A stretch of DNA of 64,000 bases from Deltaproteobacteria bacterium (lineage in GTDB: Bacteria > Desulfobacterota > Syntrophobacteria > Syntrophobacterales > Syntrophobacteraceae). The DNA is taken from contig JAAYVE010000040.1 in assembly GCA_012517315.1 (NCBI GenBank), positions 33,150 to 97,149 on the forward strand, written 5' to 3'. A program made the position numbers and the translations under genes. Below the pieces are notes generated by a model. It made no database searches. It saw only the letters and a program-made list of their open reading frames with translations, and was not told the origin of the DNA. Shown here piece by piece: positions 15,986 to 25,017 of the stretch (position 1 is its first letter; each line of letters begins with the position of its first letter).

Positions 15986-17917
15986 TCAAAAGTTGGCGAA
16001 TCTTTCCGCTCTCTTTGCCCGGGCACACTGGGGGCAGAGCTTGCGCAACACCATCTTCCCCATGGTGGCGTCGCTTCTGCCGGTGACATAATCCAGGTAG
16101 CGTTGAGGAACGAAGGGTTGTCCGCACCCCGCACACCTTGGAGTCTCCAAGCGGTTGAGTAGGGTTCCGCAAAGCCTCAGTTCCCGGCTGTTTTGGTGTT
16201 CGAAATATTCCATGGCCCCAGTGGGGCATGCGAGGGCACACGCACCGCAGGTGATGCAGAGGTCTGCAGGTCGGTGGTAGTCGCTCAGGATGCGCTCGTT
16301 GGGGCCGATCTCCTTGAACTGGAGAGCGTGAACGAGCATCTGGTCCCGGCACACGGCCTCGCAGGCTCCGCATCGGATGCAGGAATCGCAGCGCAGGCAG
16401 CGCTTGGCTTCTTCCCTTGCGGATTCCTCTGAGTAGCCGATTTCCACCAGATCGAATGTCTTGGATCGTTCTGCGGGGTCCAAATAGGAGAGCGGTATGC
16501 GCCGGGTTCCGATCTTTTCCGATGCCGGGACGGGCAAGAACGGCACCATGGCTCTCCGTCGACGTGTGAACACGGAAGAGGTTCCATCGCCGCTCAAAAA
16601 CCGATCTATGTCCAAAGCCGCCTGCTTGCCCGCCGCGATCGCTTCCACAACCGTTGCGGGGCCGGTGACCGCATCCCCCCCGGCGAATACATCCTCCACG
16701 TTCGTCTGAGTCGTGGGTTTGGCGGTCACAATGAGGTTTCGCGGTGAAATGCCGACGGGGATATTCTCACCGAACTGAGCAAAATCAGGCTGTTGGCCTA
16801 TGGCTGCGATGACGGCCCCCGTCTCGATCCGGAAGTTGCTGCCCTCCATGGGAATGGGACGCCTGCGTCCACTGGCGTCCGGCTGCCCTAGTTCCGCCTG
16901 GAGACATTCCAAGTACTCCAGCTGTCCCGGGGATCCCCCAATGGCCACAGGCACGGCGAGGAAGTGAAACCAGATCCCCTCCTCCATGGCCTCCTCAACT
17001 TCATGGGCGCTGGCAGGCATCTCGAGGCGCGTCCTCCTGTAGGCGATGTGGACTTCAGAACAACCGAGTCGCAGACAAGTGCGTGCCGCGTCCATGGCCG
17101 AGTTGCCTCCACCCACCACCACGACGCGATCCGCCGGTTTTCTCCTTCCTTGGAGATTGCCGTCCCTCAGGAAGGAGACGGCGTCGTAAACCTGAGGGAA
17201 ACTGTCCTCGCCTGGAATGCCGAGCTTGAACCCCTGATGGGCGCCGATCCCCAGGAAAAAGGCTTCGTATCCCTCTTTTCTCAGCTGGTCCAGGGTAACG
17301 TCTTTTCCAACCGTGACTCCCGTTCGAATTTCCACACCCAGAGACTGAATGGACTCCACTTCCTTCCGCACAATCCACCTGGGCAGGCGGTATTCGGGAA
17401 TGCCCACGACGAGCAGTCCTCCGGCAACGGGCAGCGTTTCAAACACCGTTACCGCATGTCCCTTTAGGGCAAGGTAGTAGGCTGCGGAGAGACCAGCCGG
17501 CCCCGAACCGATAACGGCGACTTTGTGCCCGCTGGGTTTCTCAGGCTTTGGACAGGGATATCCGGCATGATTGTTCACCCACTCGGCGACGAAGGCTTTG
17601 AGATAACGGATGTTGATGGGCTGGTCCAGCTGGGCTCGGACACAGGCCTTCTCACAGGGGTGAGGACAGATGAGACCGCATACCCAGGCGAACGGATTGT
17701 CCCGGCGGATGACCTCCAGCGCCTCTTCATAGCGCCCGTGGGCAACGAGAGCGAGGTAACTCGGGACGTCGATTCCTGCAGGACAGGCCATGTGGCAGGG
17801 GGCGGGAAGCGCTTCGGCTCTGGGTAACATCACGGTGGTCAACTCCATCCATGCTTGCATGATATGAGATCGGAGGGCTTCACAGACCTGTGAACGACCG
17901 GTTTCCGATCTCTGCAT
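15986..17917 (-). CDS. GltD-like FAD/NAD(P) oxidoreductase with C-terminal ferredoxin domain
   Basis: About 640 residues. An N-terminal cysteine-rich helical domain (PCHMACPAGIDVPSYL, CGLICPHPCEKAC) binds a 4Fe-4S cluster as in glutamate synthase small subunit. Then come an FAD site (VAVIGSGPAGLSAAYY), an NAD(P) site (VVVVGGGNSAMDAARTC) and the second FAD motif (NVEDVFAGGDAV). Near the C-terminus two more clusters (CLRCDSCIRCGACEAVC, CITCGACALACPTGAM) and two CxxC pairs follow. It probably feeds NAD(P)H electrons to, or takes them from, the ferredoxin and molybdenum subunits upstream. The start is uncertain: ATGs at 17917 and 17860 and an upstream TTG are possible. Confidence 0.8.
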   Translation of the reverse strand: MQRSETGRSQVCEALRSHIMQAWMELTTVMLPRAEALPAPCHMACPAGIDVPSYLALVAHGRYEEALEVIRRDNPFAWVCGLICPHPCEKACVRAQLDQPINIRYLKAFVAEWVNNHAGYPCPKPEKPSGHKVAVIGSGPAGLSAAYYLALKGHAVTVFETLPVAGGLLVVGIPEYRLPRWIVRKEVESIQSLGVEIRTGVTVGKDVTLDQLRKEGYEAFFLGIGAHQGFKLGIPGEDSFPQVYDAVSFLRDGNLQGRRKPADRVVVVGGGNSAMDAARTCLRLGCSEVHIAYRRTRLEMPASAHEVEEAMEEGIWFHFLAVPVAIGGSPGQLEYLECLQAELGQPDASGRRRPIPMEGSNFRIETGAVIAAIGQQPDFAQFGENIPVGISPRNLIVTAKPTTQTNVEDVFAGGDAVTGPATVVEAIAAGKQAALDIDRFLSGDGTSSVFTRRRRAMVPFLPVPASEKIGTRRIPLSYLDPAERSKTFDLVEIGYSEESAREEAKRCLRCDSCIRCGACEAVCRDQMLVHALQFKEIGPNERILSDYHRPADLCITCGACALACPTGAMEYFEHQNSRELRLCGTLLNRLETPRCAGCGQPFVPQRYLDYVTGRSDATMGKMVLRKLCPQCARAKRAERFANF

Positions 17918-18014
17918 GTTCCTGACGGTTCCCGGGAAAAGACACCCGGCGCCCTTCCCGTAAATGAAAGGCTCGAGCCTCCAAATGCTTCGGCGCAAAA
18001 TCCCGGGAACCTGA

Positions 18015-18539
18015 CTACCTGCCGCTCACAAGGGTTTCCAGCTCAAAAGCGACGTTTCTGGCAAAGCGTTCCCGCCGCGTGGTGTCCAGTTCGCTCGCTT
18101 TCATGAAATGCAGGCAGTGGGTAACGCATTTCGTCACGCAGGCGGGTTTGAGTCCCTGATCAATGCGATCCATGCAGTAATTGCATTTGACCGCCTTCCC
18201 GGTTTCGGGGTTCCACTGGGGAGCTCCCCACGGGCATGCTGAGATGCAACTCTTGCAGCCGACGCAAAGAGAGGGTTCCACGTAGACGATTCCGTCCTTG
18301 GGCCGCTTGCGCATCGCTCCTGTGGGGCAGACGGCCACGCACCAAGGTTCCTCGCAGTGAAAACAGGGCATGAACACGAAAGACATGCGGGGGACATCCC
18401 CGACCATCTTGGGCCCGACCGTCATGACCTGGCCGAGTCGGGGGCCGACGGGCATCCCCTGGTACATCTTGCAGTGAATTTCACAGCTGAGGCAACCGAT
18501 GCATTTCTTCTGGTCTTGGAAAAGATAATATTGACTCAT
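18015..18539 (-). CDS. four-cluster ferredoxin subunit (DmsB/HybA/PhsB-type)
   Basis: A 174-residue electron-transfer subunit with four Cys clusters: CIGCLSCEIHC, CFHCEEPWCVAVCPTG, CVGCKSCISACPWGAP and CNYCMDR with CVTKCVTHC. These fit four 4Fe-4S centres as in the B subunits of DMSO- and polysulfide-reductase-family enzymes. There is no signal peptide, so it should work in the cytoplasm with the molybdopterin subunit encoded 160 bases upstream and the flavoprotein downstream. AGGA sits 7 bases before the ATG. Confidence 0.85.
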   Translation of the reverse strand: MSQYYLFQDQKKCIGCLSCEIHCKMYQGMPVGPRLGQVMTVGPKMVGDVPRMSFVFMPCFHCEEPWCVAVCPTGAMRKRPKDGIVYVEPSLCVGCKSCISACPWGAPQWNPETGKAVKCNYCMDRIDQGLKPACVTKCVTHCLHFMKASELDTTRRERFARNVAFELETLVSGR

Positions 18540-18699
18540 GGAAGGATCCTTTCGTCACGGAGATCCATTTGATGGCGGCTGGAAAACGTATGATGGTCCC
18601 CTGTGTTCCCATGGGCATTTTTCGGCACTTACGCCGGGTTGTCGACAGGGAACAAGCCGGATGGAAGCGTTCGATGGAAGCGTTCAATGCTCGTCCGAA

Positions 18700-20790
18700 T
18701 CAACCCGCTGCCTTGCGAACCTTGACCACCGTGCAGTCGAGAGCGGGGCTGCCGCCGGCGTTGTCCGATATGTTCTCCTGCAGGAGTGCGTCGCTGGCCC
18801 CTTTCTGGTAGCTTCGCGTCTGCACCGGCACGGTTTTCCCAAATCCGTGGAGCATGAAAACTGCCTCGGCGTGGATGAAATCGGTTACCTTGGCCCGGAT
18901 TTTCGCCGTGGAATGGCTGGAGGACACCTCGACAAGGTCGTTGTCCTTAATGCCCAGTTTCGCAGCTGCCCCTGCGTTGATCCAGAGCCGGTTTTCCGGG
19001 ACAAGTTCGCTGAGGTATGGGTTGTTCTGGGTCGAAACCTGAGTGTGCGCCGCACATCTGCCCACCGTGAGCCGGAAAGAACCCTCCTCCATGGGCGGCT
19101 GCCGTTCATAGGGTGGGAAGGAGGGAATGCCCGCGTTTTCGAGAAGCGAACTCACCAGTTCTATCTTCCCGGAAGGCGTCTTGAACTGGATACCGTCCTT
19201 TCGGTCCCACAGGATGGCTTTGTCCGAAAGGGGAACAAATCCCTTGGCGTCGAAGTCCTCAATCTTCACGCCCATTTTGCCCAGCTGATGGTTCCAGATG
19301 TCTTCAATGGTTTTGTATGGAAGATAATGGCCGATCCCCATCCTGTCGGCCAGTTCCTTGATGATGAGCCAGCCCGGTTTCGTGTCGAAACGGGGGGTGA
19401 CGGCCTGTCTGCGCATGAAAAGCTGGGGCTTCAACCCCGACGCCACCTGGATGGAGTCCGACCGTTCCAGGTATGTGGACTCGGGCAGGACCACGTCGGC
19501 GTACCATGCGAATTCGCTGAAATTCACCTCAATGGCTACCAAGAGGTCCAGTTTGTCCAGTGCCTTCCTGGTGTGTTCCGTGGCCGGAATGGAGGTGAGG
19601 GGCTCGAACCGGTTGGCGATGAGCGCACGGATTGGGTAAGGATCCTCGTTGAGAATGGCGTGGGGCAACATCTGGGGATTGCCGTGGGAGGCATCCGCAA
19701 CGGGAAAGAGGTTTCTCCCGGAACCGTCGAACCTCGGTTCCGTGATCTTAGGGAACTCCTGGTCGACGTACTTGCCGATATCCGGGTGGCCCGCAGCCTT
19801 AGGTCCCTTTTTGAAGAAAATCCCACCTTGGGCCTCGATGCTTCCCATGAGTGCATTGAGCATGATTATGGAGCGCCGCAAATAGAGTTCGTGGGGATGA
19901 TGGGAACCGCGATATCCGAAATGAAATACCACAGAAGGCTTGGCTGCGGCGATTTCCCGCGCGAAGACGATCATTTCGCCTGCCGGGATACCCGTCTCCT
20001 TCTCGGCCCACAGTGGAGTGTAAGGTTCCACAAAGGTTTGCAGTTCGGTCCAACCCGAGATCCAGCGCTTCACGTATTCTTCGTCATATAGCCTTTCCTT
20101 GAGAATGATGTGCATGAGGGCGTAGTTGAGAGCGAGGTCGGTTCCGGGGCGGATCATCCAGTAGCGGTTCGCCTTAGCGGCCGTGATGGACACCCTGGGA
20201 TCGATATAGGTGAGCCTTGCGCCTCTTTCCATAGCATCGAGCAAGTTGTTGATGGCCTTGATCTCCAGGGATTCGAAGATGTTGCGACCGTACAGGACCA
20301 TATGTCTCGTGTTGGCGTAGTCAATTCCCACCTGCGCATCCGTGTAGCCCGTGAGACTTCGGAAAGCGGTGTTCACGGACCCTTTGCACAAAGCGTCGTG
20401 TGTGAAGTAGTTGGGGGATCCGAGAGCCTTCATGAAGGTCTTGCTGATGTGCGTGTTTAGGTTGGTGCGCTCACCGAACAGGATGCTCCTGGCTCCGTCC
20501 CGGGCGATGATCCCTTTCAGTTTTTCGGCCACATGGTCCAGGGCCTCATCCCAGGTGGCCCTCCTCCACTGCCCTCCCCCTCTCGGCCCCGTGCGGATCA
20601 TGGGATACTGCAACCGTTCGTGGTCGTTGAGGAAGGCAAGGCCCGCCGACCCCTTGGCGCAGAGAGCGCCGTCGATGCCGGGCACGTGGGGATTTCCCTC
20701 AATCCACCTCACTTCGTCGTTTTCCACCGTCACCTTGATGGGACATCTCACCGTACACATGAAACACAGGCTGTAAACGTCCTTTGGCAT
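18700..20790 (-). CDS. molybdopterin oxidoreductase catalytic subunit (polysulfide/thiosulfate reductase-like branch)
   Basis: A 696-residue bis-MGD enzyme. CFMCTVRCPIKV with a later CAKGSAG gives the N-terminal 4Fe-4S site. FTHDALCKGS has a Cys where the Mo or W ligand is expected. DVVLPESTYLERSD and the C-terminal domain (TVGRCAAHTQVSTQ) complete the dimethyl sulfoxide reductase-family fold. There is no twin-arginine signal, so the enzyme should be cytoplasmic, unlike most Phs/Psr/Arr enzymes. With the ferredoxin and GltD-like flavoprotein it should form an NAD(P)H-linked reductase or oxidase. The substrate (sulfur compound or other) is not shown. Confidence 0.82.
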   Translation of the reverse strand: MPKDVYSLCFMCTVRCPIKVTVENDEVRWIEGNPHVPGIDGALCAKGSAGLAFLNDHERLQYPMIRTGPRGGGQWRRATWDEALDHVAEKLKGIIARDGARSILFGERTNLNTHISKTFMKALGSPNYFTHDALCKGSVNTAFRSLTGYTDAQVGIDYANTRHMVLYGRNIFESLEIKAINNLLDAMERGARLTYIDPRVSITAAKANRYWMIRPGTDLALNYALMHIILKERLYDEEYVKRWISGWTELQTFVEPYTPLWAEKETGIPAGEMIVFAREIAAAKPSVVFHFGYRGSHHPHELYLRRSIIMLNALMGSIEAQGGIFFKKGPKAAGHPDIGKYVDQEFPKITEPRFDGSGRNLFPVADASHGNPQMLPHAILNEDPYPIRALIANRFEPLTSIPATEHTRKALDKLDLLVAIEVNFSEFAWYADVVLPESTYLERSDSIQVASGLKPQLFMRRQAVTPRFDTKPGWLIIKELADRMGIGHYLPYKTIEDIWNHQLGKMGVKIEDFDAKGFVPLSDKAILWDRKDGIQFKTPSGKIELVSSLLENAGIPSFPPYERQPPMEEGSFRLTVGRCAAHTQVSTQNNPYLSELVPENRLWINAGAAAKLGIKDNDLVEVSSSHSTAKIRAKVTDFIHAEAVFMLHGFGKTVPVQTRSYQKGASDALLQENISDNAGGSPALDCTVVKVRKAAG

Positions 20791-21467
20791 GCTTCCATCC
20801 TTTCTTCGGAAACCGTCTACGAAATTCGCGGCATTATGTCTGAAGGACTTGAGAAAATCAATCCATTCAGTGAGTTAAATAGTCTAGAAAAACGATGCAC
20901 TTTTTTCGTCGAGAAGCATTGTGGGGGAAAATGACTCCCTTTACTAAGACACCTCCGCCTGCCTGAGAGGCGGATTGAGAGAATCTCCCTTTTGTTGCAG
21001 CCGTGTACAAAGAGAGGCTGCAGGCACACGCCGTGAAGTCCTCACCCGCATTGGGACGCATCCATCAACCACGCGGCATTGTGATAAAGAAGGAGAGCGT
21101 ATGCGCCGGAGCAAGAAAATGAAGCTTTCGAGTTGAATCACAGCTTTTCAGTAATTACTATTCGAACACGTGTCAATTTATAATGAAAGCAGTCATTCCG
21201 CAGACTAAGCGGAGTGCTGCGTATTGAGAGGTTAGACTCGAATCGCTTCTGACGTTCCAGTGCTGATCGCGCTCTTTTAGATTTCAATGCCTCACCCTCT
21301 TGCGGACCGCCCGACTTCTCCCTCTCTAATCGTAGTAAGACCTTGCTTCTTTTGAATTTTCCCTTCTGATGGTGCGGCTTTTCTGCTGACCTCAGAGTCG
21401 GGTTTCCAGTGTGGAGGATGAGGTTGAAGGGAAGTGGAGTAAACTGGATTCAAGAGGGAGGAATGCG
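20791..21467. other. divergent intergenic region
   Basis: About 680 bases between the leftward molybdenum operon and the rightward TauE gene. A TATAAT occurs at 21179-21184 but its -35 partner is poor; a TTGACA on the minus strand nearby also lacks a good -10. No gene, tRNA or riboswitch was recognised. Confidence 0.4.
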
Positions 21468-22727
21468 ATGAGGCGTTTTTGGTATTCGCTCGTTGTCGCC
21501 CTGAGCGCAACGGCATTCATGATGATTCAAAGCGGCATTTTTGCGCAACATCAACTGCCGGGGGTCCAGGGTTCTCCTGGACTGGAGGCCCAGAAGCCGG
21601 AGGGATCGGCGTCCGTAACCCTGACCCTCGACAAGACATCCCTGAACAACGGAGGAACCGTAGCCATCACGGGCACGGCGCCGCCGGGCAGACCGGTTTA
21701 TGTGGAAGTCTGGGCTGAGGATCAGGTCCGTGCGTCCCGTTTCGATTCTGAGCCGGACAAGGAGACCGGCAAAAGGCCCTACGTCCTCTATATGACGCAT
21801 CAGATGCCCGCCATGTACCGGATTCTAGTACCCAAGGAACTCCAGGGCAAACTCGACGAGGTGAAGAAGCAGGGCAAGGGATGGAGCTATTCTCAGGCCT
21901 TAAAGGATTTGGATGCCGAGGCTGCCTATTCGGCTCCGGCAAAGGCCAAGATTGAGCGTTACCAAGCCACTCTCATGGGCAGTGTCGTGGGTTCCAGGGG
22001 TGAGCTCCTGCCGGCAATGGATGAGAAGGAGAACAGAAAGCGGTCCATGCAGCTTGTGAAAGCGAGGTTCAGAACCCCCGGCAAAGTGTTTGCGGCCAAT
22101 GTGGAAGTGAAACCGGACGGTGCCTTTGCCGCGAAACTGAACATCGATTCCGGCTCGGCCCCCGGCAACTATAGGGTCAGGGCGGTGGCAGGCAAGGATG
22201 CGAGCAGCGAGCCTGTCACAATAGAAAACAAGATCGCATTTCCCTATCTCTACCTGAGCAATGCGGGCACGAGTCTCAACTTTTTTGGACCTTTCCTCCT
22301 CACCCTCGCAATCGCCATTTTCGGGGTGCTGATGGGCGCCGGTGGAGGTTTCATCCTCAATCCATTGCTGGTCTCCATCTGGCCCCTCCCCCACACCATC
22401 GTGGCGGGGACGGTAATGCCCACCGTCTTGTTCTCCCAAGCCAGCGGTATTTACAACTACTCCAAGATCAAGTTCATCAGCTGGAAGCTCGGGGTGACCA
22501 TCGGACTTGCCATGGTCCTGGGAGGATTCATCGGCCCAAAGCTCACGGAATTGATCACTCTGGACCAGTTCAAGTTCGTGTTTGGTTGGATCCTCATCAT
22601 CTTGGCAGGACTCATGTTCTGGCAAACCACTTCCGGTTACCTCGCCAGGAACAAGAAGGAGCAGGCCATTTTGCGGGAGTTCAAGAAGAAAGCGGAAGAA
22701 TCGGCCCGGCGCAAGGCCTCCAAGTGA
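21468..22727 (+). CDS. TauE/SafE half-transporter with large periplasmic domain
   Basis: A 419-residue protein. Residues 1-27 are a signal sequence or first helix, and residues 40-255 a soluble region with an Ig-like start (SVTLTLDKTSLNNGGTVAITG), probably periplasmic. The last 150 residues hold about four membrane helices with GVLMGAGGGFILNPLL, the first-repeat motif of TauE/SafE exporters. A normal TauE has two such repeats in one chain; this one has a single repeat and ends in a charged tail. The missing half is encoded by the next gene, 45 bases on. Exporters of this family move sulfite, sulfoacetate or related anions. GGAGG precedes the ATG at 21468. Confidence 0.78.
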   Translation: MRRFWYSLVVALSATAFMMIQSGIFAQHQLPGVQGSPGLEAQKPEGSASVTLTLDKTSLNNGGTVAITGTAPPGRPVYVEVWAEDQVRASRFDSEPDKETGKRPYVLYMTHQMPAMYRILVPKELQGKLDEVKKQGKGWSYSQALKDLDAEAAYSAPAKAKIERYQATLMGSVVGSRGELLPAMDEKENRKRSMQLVKARFRTPGKVFAANVEVKPDGAFAAKLNIDSGSAPGNYRVRAVAGKDASSEPVTIENKIAFPYLYLSNAGTSLNFFGPFLLTLAIAIFGVLMGAGGGFILNPLLVSIWPLPHTIVAGTVMPTVLFSQASGIYNYSKIKFISWKLGVTIGLAMVLGGFIGPKLTELITLDQFKFVFGWILIILAGLMFWQTTSGYLARNKKEQAILREFKKKAEESARRKASK

Positions 22728-22772
22728 TGGACAAAGTTTGACATAAAACCCGCTTGAAGAGGAGAACATATC

Positions 22773-23162
22773 ATGGTGATTGAATTCTGGGGCGTACAAT
22801 TCAAGGTCAACGTGCTCCTGGGATGCATCGGAGGTTTTCTCATCGCAGTGGTTTCCTCCATGTTCGGTTTCGGAGGCGGACCTTTCATGGTTCCACTCAT
22901 GACCGTCGGCTTGGGGCTTCCCATGTACGTGGTGGTGGGCAGTTCCCTTCTCGCCATTTTCTTCAACACGCTCATGGGTACGGCGCGCCATTATCAGTTC
23001 GGCAATTTCGACCTGCTCTTCTTTCTCATCATGTTTCCTGCGGCCATCTTGGCGGGTTTCATCGCCCCTCAGATTGCAAAGAGAGTGAGTCCTCTGGTGG
23101 TCAAACGCATCGCTGCGGCGGGACTTCTCATTCTGGCGGGAAATTTGCTCGGACTTTATTGA
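22773..23162 (+). CDS. TauE/SafE second half-transporter
   Basis: A 129-residue membrane protein that is all TauE repeat: four hydrophobic stretches, with the motif SSMFGFGGGPFMVPLM matching the GAGGG motif of its upstream partner. Starting after GAGGAG at 8 bases, it has its own translation signal, so this is a genuine two-gene arrangement and not a recent frameshift. Together the two proteins should rebuild the inverted-repeat transporter. The anion carried is unknown; sulfite would suit a sulfur-metabolising anaerobe. Confidence 0.78.
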   Translation: MVIEFWGVQFKVNVLLGCIGGFLIAVVSSMFGFGGGPFMVPLMTVGLGLPMYVVVGSSLLAIFFNTLMGTARHYQFGNFDLLFFLIMFPAAILAGFIAPQIAKRVSPLVVKRIAAAGLLILAGNLLGLY

Positions 23163-23200
23163 TCCGATCCTCTGGGCAAATCCATCCTTTCGATGCAATG

Positions 23201-23275
23201 AACGCGAAGAGCACGACAAAGGACGGCTGGAAATGATCCCGAAAACTTTTCGCAGTCGTGCTCTCCGCGTTTTTC
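23201..23275 (+). terminator. rho-independent terminator with long loop
   Basis: AACGCG-A-AGAGCACGAC (23201-23217) pairs with GTCGTGCTCT-C-CGCGTT (23255-23271), with one mismatch and a 37-base loop, followed directly by Ts. It lies 38 bases after the second TauE gene. Confidence 0.65.
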
Positions 23276-23359
23276 ATCCCACCACTTTAGATGTGCGGCT
23301 TCTCGCGTCGTGGGTGCCTGAGGCAAACACTTTGCCCGCGTTTTCTCCACTCCATCTCC

Positions 23360-24640
23360 TCATGGGGCCTTTTCCCTTCTTGCCAGTTCCTCCGGCGAAA
23401 TGAAATGCAGGTTTCCCGCAGCGTTGACCACGTGTTGGACTTTTCCCTCCCGAAAGAGGATGTTGGAGAAATGATAGAACCAGAAGTTTCCCTGGATGCT
23501 CGTGGGAGTGCCCTGCACGGCGAGCACTTCGTCCCTGGTGGAACCAATGGTGAAGTAATCCCGCCTTGGAGGCGTGCTGGATGGATGGGACGGCAGAAGC
23601 CTCACCTTGAGATTGCCGAAATAGTTGTCGTAGTCCTCAACGCGACCTTCTTTGAAGCGCACTTCACTGAAGCCGAAGGTCCATTTGTTGCCGTCGACTC
23701 GGGTGGGAGTTCCCTGGACGGCGAGGACTTCATCCCTTGTGGATCCCACCGTGAAAAACTCAGGAGAATGGGGCGGTGGAGTGCGGGCGGGCAGAAGCCG
23801 GACCTTAAGAGAATGGTCGAAATTGTTGTAGCGCCACACGCGGCCTTCCCGGAACTGGACATCCGAAAGGCCGTAGATCCATGTCTGGCCGCGAACCCGG
23901 GTCGGCGGTCCCTGAACCCTCAATACTTCGGCTTTGCTGGATCCGATCGTGAAGTGAGGTGCCTGTGTATCCTTTCCTGCATCCTCCCGAAGGCTCGAGT
24001 CATCCGGAGTAGGGCTTAGCCTCGCCGCCCCCTCGGAACCAGGCCGAGAACTCGCAATGTCGTCCTGTTGTGGATCCCCGACATCCGCTTGGGGTGAAGG
24101 GAGAGCATAACGTCCGGCCTCAACGGGCGGGGTGGCGGGAGGCACTTTGCGGGACGGTGAAGGCGAATGTGGCACGAGGGTGAGGAGGAGTCCGCAGGTG
24201 ACTAGAGCGATGGCGGCCCAAAGGATGTGTCGAACCGAGATGGCAACCCGTGAGCTGCGTCCCGCCTCCGCAACGCCCCTATCCCTTCCTCCGGGTTGCC
24301 TCCCCTTGGCGGCATGCCGATCCTTCGCCCCGTTTACGCCAGGCTCCCCACGGTCGTCAAATCCTTGACCACCTCCCGGGTATTTCTCTGCCCATTGCTG
24401 GTGCGGCGCCTTCCTTCCCGCCTTCAGACCCTTGGAAATGCGTGTATAAGCGCGGGTGATTTCCTTGAACTTCTCTTCCGAACGCTTGCGGTCCTGGGCC
24501 GACTGCTGCTGGAAGCGGTCCGGATGCCAGCGTTTGGCCAGTTCCCGGTAGGCTTTCTTCACCTGTTCGATGGAGGCGCCGGGTTCGAGGCCCAGTGTGT
24601 GAAAATCCTCGAAGGAAGCTTTGTCTAGCGGAGTTGGCAT
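23360..24640 (-). CDS. membrane-anchored J-domain protein with three BamE/SmpA-like repeats
   Basis: A 426-residue protein in three parts. Residues 8-72 are a J domain with the DnaK-activating HPD at 39-41 (KRWHPDRF). Residues 73-135 are a polar linker and 138-157 one membrane helix. After a Pro-rich segment come three copies of a ~56-residue unit at about 229, 295 and 362: FTIGSTRDEVLAVQGTPT, then W-x-YGFS-V-F-EGRV and GNLKVRLL. The unit resembles the SmpA/OmlA (BamE) fold. The J domain should face the cytoplasm and the repeats the periplasm. Such a fusion could couple DnaK to envelope biogenesis; that is inference. The function is unknown. Confidence 0.72.
   Translation of the reverse strand: MPTPLDKASFEDFHTLGLEPGASIEQVKKAYRELAKRWHPDRFQQQSAQDRKRSEEKFKEITRAYTRISKGLKAGRKAPHQQWAEKYPGGGQGFDDRGEPGVNGAKDRHAAKGRQPGGRDRGVAEAGRSSRVAISVRHILWAAIALVTCGLLLTLVPHSPSPSRKVPPATPPVEAGRYALPSPQADVGDPQQDDIASSRPGSEGAARLSPTPDDSSLREDAGKDTQAPHFTIGSSKAEVLRVQGPPTRVRGQTWIYGLSDVQFREGRVWRYNNFDHSLKVRLLPARTPPPHSPEFFTVGSTRDEVLAVQGTPTRVDGNKWTFGFSEVRFKEGRVEDYDNYFGNLKVRLLPSHPSSTPPRRDYFTIGSTRDEVLAVQGTPTSIQGNFWFYHFSNILFREGKVQHVVNAAGNLHFISPEELARREKAP
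23399..23956 (-). repeat. three tandem ~200-base coding repeats
   Basis: These encode the three BamE-like units of the J-domain protein. Units 2 and 3 are close even at DNA level (compare 23505-23555 with 23695-23745), pointing to recent tandem duplication; the first unit is more diverged. Confidence 0.7.
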
Positions 24641-24938
24641 GATCTCTGAATTGAGGAACCGTGGACCGGTTAGATACGTGGCTGCAGTCGAAGCAGCGTC
24701 ACATAAGGCCTTGCGCCCTTCGACTCCTCAAGGCCCGAAAGAGGCTGTGCCACATTGTCACTTTCCGCAACACAGTCGTGATGCGAACACAAGTCGGTAT
24801 CAAAAACTGCCTGGAGAGATGGACGTCGGGTCTGTGAACGGGGAGTTTCAGAGTTTCCTCGCCGGATGGAGATTTCCCCTCCGGGTTGAGCAATCCGTCC
24901 GTCATCGATGGGAAGAATAGCCGTTTCACAAATAGTAT

Positions 24939-24966
24939 TCAAGTTTTGACAGTGGTCATTCGATCG
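24939..24966 (+). promoter_or_regulatory. sigma-28-type promoter of the first HDOD gene
   Basis: TCAAGTTT (24939-24946), 12 bases, then TTCGATCG (24959-24966). It has the same spacing and cores as the sites before flagellin, cheR and the flgM unit, and it resembles FliA sites (TAAAGTTT-N11-GCCGATAA). Confidence 0.55.
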
Positions 24967-25017
24967 AGAGGGGCAAGGCCTCTTTCGCCTTGTCTCATTT
25001 CAGTTCAGGAGCAAATG

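Noticed and set aside
18538..20091. 517-residue ORF antisense to the molybdopterin enzyme
   Set aside because: No domain pattern; the opposite strand carries complete cluster and Mo-site motifs.
21900..23219. 439-residue ORF antisense to both TauE genes
   Set aside because: His/Glu-rich shadow; would contradict two well-formed membrane proteins with ribosome sites.
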